Shown here: piece after piece, positions 60,083 to 64,000 of the stretch
Layout of the letters: every line of letters starts with the position of its first letter
Numbering within the stretch: position 1 is the first letter of the stretch
Origin: Sphingobacterium sp. SRCM116780
GTDB lineage: Bacteria; Bacteroidota; Bacteroidia; Sphingobacteriales; Sphingobacteriaceae
NCBI RefSeq assembly: GCF_021442025.1
Contig: NZ_CP090446.1
Coordinates: 2,294,001 to 2,358,000 of the forward strand
DNA: 64,000 nucleotides
Direction of reading: 5' to 3'
Position numbers and translations under genes: made by a program
The notes under the pieces: model-generated
Told to the model about the DNA's origin: nothing
Seen by the model: only the letters and a program-made list of their open reading frames with translations
Database searches by the model: none

Positions 60083-62791
60083 ATGAAGATCTTATTTTTA
60101 GGAGCCTGTTTGTCCGTTATTATATCCATACCAAACACGTATGCACAGCAATCGTTTTGGGATGAAATTAAACAACAACCAGCTACTTTAAATATACAAG
60201 AGGGAACACATGAATTTCATTTAACAAATCTGAATCTTCAAATTCTAAAATCCTCTCAAACTGTTGCTGGGCTTAAACTTTCTCAGGATAAAGAATTTGA
60301 TTATACAGCAGATGAATTATTAAATAAAAGAGACAAAAACCGCTTTTTTCATCTTGGAGATATTAATTTATCGATCAGAAAAGCAACTGAATCAACTTGG
60401 ACAGCTTATTCATCCGCATTAGCACGAAAAGACGTTCTTCCATTGAAAACAAAGGGTTCTGTGCTGGCAGCTGCAGACTTAAGTTCAACTTTACCGAATT
60501 TACCCTTACAGATCATCCGCAGTTGGGAAAATCAACAGGGCGATCTTATTCTTCGGTTTGAAATTAAAAATAATACTTCGGATAGCTATGAAATCGGAGA
60601 TCTGGGTGTACCGATGATATTCAACAATAATATGGAGAACAAAAATCTGGATATGGCGCACCAAGATAATGTGTTCTTTGATCCTTATATTGGTCGTGAT
60701 GCAGGATATCTTCAGGTGAATAGACTGCATGGTTTAGGTCCCAGTCTTCTTGTATTGCCTTTGGAAAACAGTGGTTTTGAAGCTTATCAACCACTGAACT
60801 CAGATCCGACACCTCGTGGGATTACCTTTGAGGGATTTCATGAATGGATGATTCATAGTAAAGCGAAAACAGAGACCGAATGGAAAGCTGTAGAACCCTG
60901 GAATACCGCAACCTCTACCCTATTAAAACCAGGAGAATCAAAAACATTCGGATTTAAATTTGTCTTGGCGCCGAGCATCAAAGAAATAGAATCGGAATTG
61001 ATTCAAAATAAAAGACCTGTTGCCATTGGAGCACCTGGTTATGTCGTTCCATTGGATGTACCTGCTCAACTATTTATCCAATACCACAAATCGATTGCAT
61101 CGATTGATATCTATCCCAGTAATGCGCTACAATTGAAGAAACTTCCAACAACAAAACATGGTTGGAAATCCTATGAGGTGATCGGCAAGCATTGGGGAAG
61201 AGCACGCTTGACAATCAATTATCGGGATGGTATACAACAGACCATTCATTATAAAGTAATTAAATCGGAAAAAGAGGTGGTCAAGGACCTTGGAAATTTC
61301 TTGACGACCAAACAATGGTACGAAAATGACAACGACCCTTTTGGCCGCTCTCCGTCCATTATCACCTACGATAATGAAACGCATCAGCCTGTAACACAAG
61401 AAAGGCGTGCGTGGTTTGCCGGATTAAGTGATGAAGCAGGAGCCGCAAGTTGGCTAGCAGCGATCATGAAACAGCTATTGGTTCCTGATCCAACAGAGAT
61501 CAATAAACTAAAGCAATTTGTCGACAAAACTTTATTTGCTAAGATTCAATTGACCACTGGTGAGAAAAAATATGGCGTTGTAAAAAGTCTTTTTTATTAT
61601 GAACCCGATTCCATGCCAGTGGGAACTTATGATGCGAACATCAATTATAAGACCTGGTCGGCATGGCCAAAGAAAGAAGCTGATGATATCGGGCGTTCGT
61701 ACAATTACCCACATGTTGCTGCTGCCCATTGGGTATTTTACCGCCTTGCTAGAAATTATTCCAATTTAGTTACGGAAGAAAAATGGGAAACCTACCTGAA
61801 TAGGGCTTTTGAAACCAGTATGGCGATGATCAATAAGGCTCCTTATTATGCGCAGTTTGGACAGATGGAAGGTAGTATATTTTTGATTGTACTCAACGAT
61901 CTGAGACGAGAAGGATTTACCGATCAGGCGAATCTGTTGGAGAGTGCCATGCGGAAAAGAGCTGAACATTGGAAAACCTTAAACTATCCATTTGGAAGTG
62001 AAATGCCCTGGGATTCCACGGGTCAGGAAGAAGTTTATCTCTGGTCTAAATTTTTTGGATTTGATGACAAAGCAGCAGTGACTTTAAATGCCATCTTAGC
62101 CTATATGCCTACCCTGCCTCATTGGGGATATAATGGTAGTGCCCGAAGATATTGGGATTTCGTCTATGGTGGTAAACTTGCTCGCATCGAAAGACAATTA
62201 CATCATTATGGTTCTGCTTTAAATGCGATTCCGGTATTGACAGACTTCAGAAATAATCCTCGAGATTTCTATTTGCTACGTGTTGGACATGCAGGAACAT
62301 TAGGTGCGCTTGCTAATGTCACACAAGAGGGCTTTGGCCCATCGGCCTTTCACTCCTATCCTTCCACATTAGCAAACGATGGAATATCGGGTGATTATGG
62401 CTCTGGCTTCTACGGTTATGCGGTCAACTCTGGCACCTATATCATCCAACATCCTGAATTTGGTTGGCTGGCTTTTAGTGGACTTTTAAAAGACAATAAA
62501 GAAACCATAACGGTAGATATTAAGACTGCATCAAGAGCCAGAATCTTCCTTGCTGAAGAAAAACTTTGGATTACTTCAGATGTAGGTGAGATTGATCAAC
62601 TCACCTATTATAAGAAAGCTAAAACGGTAATTTTAACATTGAATAATACCACCTTACAGGCTAATCATTTTCTGTTGAACATCAATCCTGAAAGTGGGTA
62701 TACGGTAACCGATTATCAACAAGATTCAGTAGGAAGGTACAGAATTCCTGCTCATACGCAGACCGTGACATTGAAGAAAAAATCAATTTAA
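60083..62791 (+). CDS. Secreted DUF5695-like protein, possible glycoside hydrolase
   Basis: 902 residues from the ATG at 60083, which begins the signal peptide (ending IPNTYAQ). An N-terminal beta-sandwich region (about 25-330; ITFEGFHEWMIHSK, LLKPGESKTFGFKFVLAP) is followed by a small beta domain, then a large helical part (about 400-820) with SDEAGAASWLAA, NYPHVAAAHWVFYRLARNY, YGQ-like AQFGQMEGS and GYNGSARRYWDF. That plan resembles (alpha/alpha)6-barrel glycosidases with an N-terminal super-sandwich. I recall the family as DUF5695 of Bacteroidetes, but this is from memory. Placed beside the hydroxyproline operon, it may act on glycans of the same substrate; this is inferred. Confidence 0.65.
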   Translation: MKILFLGACLSVIISIPNTYAQQSFWDEIKQQPATLNIQEGTHEFHLTNLNLQILKSSQTVAGLKLSQDKEFDYTADELLNKRDKNRFFHLGDINLSIRKATESTWTAYSSALARKDVLPLKTKGSVLAAADLSSTLPNLPLQIIRSWENQQGDLILRFEIKNNTSDSYEIGDLGVPMIFNNNMENKNLDMAHQDNVFFDPYIGRDAGYLQVNRLHGLGPSLLVLPLENSGFEAYQPLNSDPTPRGITFEGFHEWMIHSKAKTETEWKAVEPWNTATSTLLKPGESKTFGFKFVLAPSIKEIESELIQNKRPVAIGAPGYVVPLDVPAQLFIQYHKSIASIDIYPSNALQLKKLPTTKHGWKSYEVIGKHWGRARLTINYRDGIQQTIHYKVIKSEKEVVKDLGNFLTTKQWYENDNDPFGRSPSIITYDNETHQPVTQERRAWFAGLSDEAGAASWLAAIMKQLLVPDPTEINKLKQFVDKTLFAKIQLTTGEKKYGVVKSLFYYEPDSMPVGTYDANINYKTWSAWPKKEADDIGRSYNYPHVAAAHWVFYRLARNYSNLVTEEKWETYLNRAFETSMAMINKAPYYAQFGQMEGSIFLIVLNDLRREGFTDQANLLESAMRKRAEHWKTLNYPFGSEMPWDSTGQEEVYLWSKFFGFDDKAAVTLNAILAYMPTLPHWGYNGSARRYWDFVYGGKLARIERQLHHYGSALNAIPVLTDFRNNPRDFYLLRVGHAGTLGALANVTQEGFGPSAFHSYPSTLANDGISGDYGSGFYGYAVNSGTYIIQHPEFGWLAFSGLLKDNKETITVDIKTASRARIFLAEEKLWITSDVGEIDQLTYYKKAKTVILTLNNTTLQANHFLLNINPESGYTVTDYQQDSVGRYRIPAHTQTVTLKKKSI

Positions 62792-62824
62792 TTATATCTT
62801 ATTTTAATCAACCTACCAACCTGT

Positions 62825-62855
62825 AAGAAGTACCCCATTTATTGGGGTGCTTCTT
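62825..62855. terminator. Bidirectional terminator
   Basis: AAGAAGTACCCC and GGGGTGCTTCTT form a 12-bp stem with one wobble around a seven-base loop, between the convergent DUF5695-like and oxidoreductase genes. Confidence 0.85.
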
Positions 62856-62960
62856 TATCATTTTATAGTCCGATTATGATGATGACAAAAGTAATCTTTC
62901 TCATAATTGAGATCATGTTGTTATCAAGATTCTTATAAAACTAATTGATCAATTACAGCA

Positions 62961-64000
62961 TTAAATTTTAGGATAAGTATAGCCATTATGATAAACCGCA
63001 GCTAGGTATTGATTGGACTTCTTGTCATCAAAATTTGATCTCTCTTTATTCCAATACAGTTTTTTCCCAGTTCGATAAGCGATGTTTCCCATTTGTGAAA
63101 AGATAGCAATGTGTGCCCCTGCTTCGATAGGAGCATGCAACAAAGATGAATCTCTTTTGGATATTGCCTCTACAAAATTTTGCATATGTTTTTCCAGTCC
63201 ATTATCTTTCGAAGGCTGGAAAACTACGGCTTCCATTCTACCTTTTTCAGGAATAACTTCCCACCCCTCACGGTTCAAGACCAAGGTTCCATTATTACCA
63301 ATAAAGGCAACGCCATGATTACGACCATAAGGACCTAAGTCTATCCCTTTGGCATGTTCCCATTGAATATTGAAATTTTCAAACTCATATACCGCAGTCA
63401 TCGTATCTGGCGTTTCCCCGGCATCATCTGGATAAGCCAATTTTCCTCCTGCTGCCATGACGGATTTTGGATCCGATACTTTCATACCAAGTAACGCATA
63501 ATCTAGCATGTGAACGCCCCAATCGGTCATCAGACCTCCAGCGTAATCCCAAAACCAGCGAAAGTTAAAATGAAAGCGATTTTGATTAAAAGGTCTTTTT
63601 TGTGCAGGTCCTAACCATTGATCATAGTGTACACCACTAGGTACCTGTTCATCTGCCAAGATAGGGATACTATTTTTCCAACCTTGATAAGACCAAGCTT
63701 TTACTAATCGTACTTTCCCCAGTTTTCCAGTATGTAAAAAATCAATAGCATCCTTAAAATGTTGTTGGCTTCTTTGCCATTGTCCCACTTGAACGATAGC
63801 CTTATGTTTTTTAGCTGCAGCCACCATTAGCTGACATTCTTCTATAGAATTGCCGATAGGTTTTTCTACATAAACATGTTTTCCAGCTTTTACAGCATCC
63901 ACCATTTGTAGGCAATGCCAGTGATCCGGTGTTCCGATAATAATGGTATTGATTTTCGGATTTTTCAACAGTTCCCTATAGTCGGTATACTTTTCTACTT
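62961..64000 (-). CDS. Gfo/Idh/MocA-family oxidoreductase, partial (N-terminus beyond right edge)
   Basis: The frame is open to the right edge: the residues before the first internal start read EKYTDYRELLK, a normal continuation of this family, so the N-terminal nucleotide-binding strand lies outside the window. About 346 codons are visible. IIIGTPDHWHCLQMVDAVKAGKHVYVEKP closes the Rossmann domain with the EKP motif; the C-terminal alpha/beta domain follows (WFWDYAGGLMTDWGVHMLDYALLGM). Family members oxidise or reduce sugars and related compounds with NAD(P). Bacteroidetes often carry them as exported enzymes beside glycan loci. The substrate cannot be told here. Confidence 0.85.
   Translation of the reverse strand, partial: VEKYTDYRELLKNPKINTIIIGTPDHWHCLQMVDAVKAGKHVYVEKPIGNSIEECQLMVAAAKKHKAIVQVGQWQRSQQHFKDAIDFLHTGKLGKVRLVKAWSYQGWKNSIPILADEQVPSGVHYDQWLGPAQKRPFNQNRFHFNFRWFWDYAGGLMTDWGVHMLDYALLGMKVSDPKSVMAAGGKLAYPDDAGETPDTMTAVYEFENFNIQWEHAKGIDLGPYGRNHGVAFIGNNGTLVLNREGWEVIPEKGRMEAVVFQPSKDNGLEKHMQNFVEAISKRDSSLLHAPIEAGAHIAIFSQMGNIAYRTGKKLYWNKERSNFDDKKSNQYLAAVYHNGYTYPKI

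Noticed and set aside
1..64000. CRISPR arrays, tRNA and rRNA genes
   Set aside because: No regularly spaced repeats with unique spacers and no tRNA- or rRNA-like stretches were seen; the only tandem array is the 21-bp repeat at 21030-21092, which has no spacers.

Overview
The window looks like chromosomal DNA of a Bacteroidetes bacterium, most likely a Sphingobacterium relative (Sphingobacteriaceae). This rests on low GC, a SusC/SusD pair, lipoproteins and Sec signal peptides typical of the phylum, candidate promoters of the TAnnTTTG type, mostly weak Shine-Dalgarno sequences, and the character of the Rhs and tail-fibre-like proteins. No rRNA, tRNA, CRISPR array or intact transposase was seen.

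Layout. (1) 1-5.2 kb: an accessory stretch with two near-identical small membrane-protein genes (one cut by the left edge), a probable IS/MITE remnant bounded by inverted repeats, three tandem secreted proteins sharing one C-terminal tail-fibre-like module, a degraded ORF and a candidate immunity gene. (2) 5.2-15.5 kb: a minus-strand operon with an OmpH/Skp-like protein, a lipoprotein, a 1725-residue SpvB/Rhs-like shell protein, and an Rhs protein with a variable C-terminus that looks like a ParB-fold toxin. (3) 16.3-28.2 kb: a type II secretion-like system in two convergent operons meeting at a 17-bp-stem terminator. The plus arm holds a lipoprotein, a GspC-like protein, a YwqK/MORN protein, a beta-helix-like protein, two pseudopilins and GspF. 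The minus arm holds GspG, prepilin peptidase, GspE, secretin, and GspL- and GspM-like proteins. A fourth tail-fibre-like protein is the last gene of the plus arm. (4) 28.8-35.5 kb: signalling genes (receiver, receiver-PAS-kinase, bacteriophytochrome kinase, ECF sigma factor, LuxR-type regulator) and a 38-codon small ORF with its own terminator. (5) 35.6-64 kb: a nutrient-utilisation region.

The last region is the most interesting. It combines a SusC/SusD outer-membrane importer, an AraC regulator, a secreted GH127 beta-L-arabinofuranosidase with all four zinc ligands, and proline-oriented peptidases (Xaa-Pro aminopeptidase, two DPP-IV-like S9 enzymes, an M1 aminopeptidase, a DUF885 protein). 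It also has an amino-acid permease and a complete four-enzyme trans-4-hydroxy-L-proline pathway: epimerase, D-hydroxyproline oxidase, DapA-family deaminase and 2-oxoglutarate-semialdehyde dehydrogenase. GH127 enzymes are known to remove beta-L-arabinofuranose attached to hydroxyproline. My inference is that this is a utilisation locus for arabinosylated hydroxyproline-rich glycoproteins (plant extensin type): glycopeptides are imported, deglycosylated, cut by proline-specific peptidases, and the free hydroxyproline is burned to 2-oxoglutarate. A DUF5695-like secreted protein and a partial Gfo/Idh/MocA oxidoreductase lie next to it.

All calls are from reading the sequence; no database search was run. 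Start codons were moved downstream from the longest frame where a signal peptide, an upstream gene or a ribosome binding site made that the better choice.
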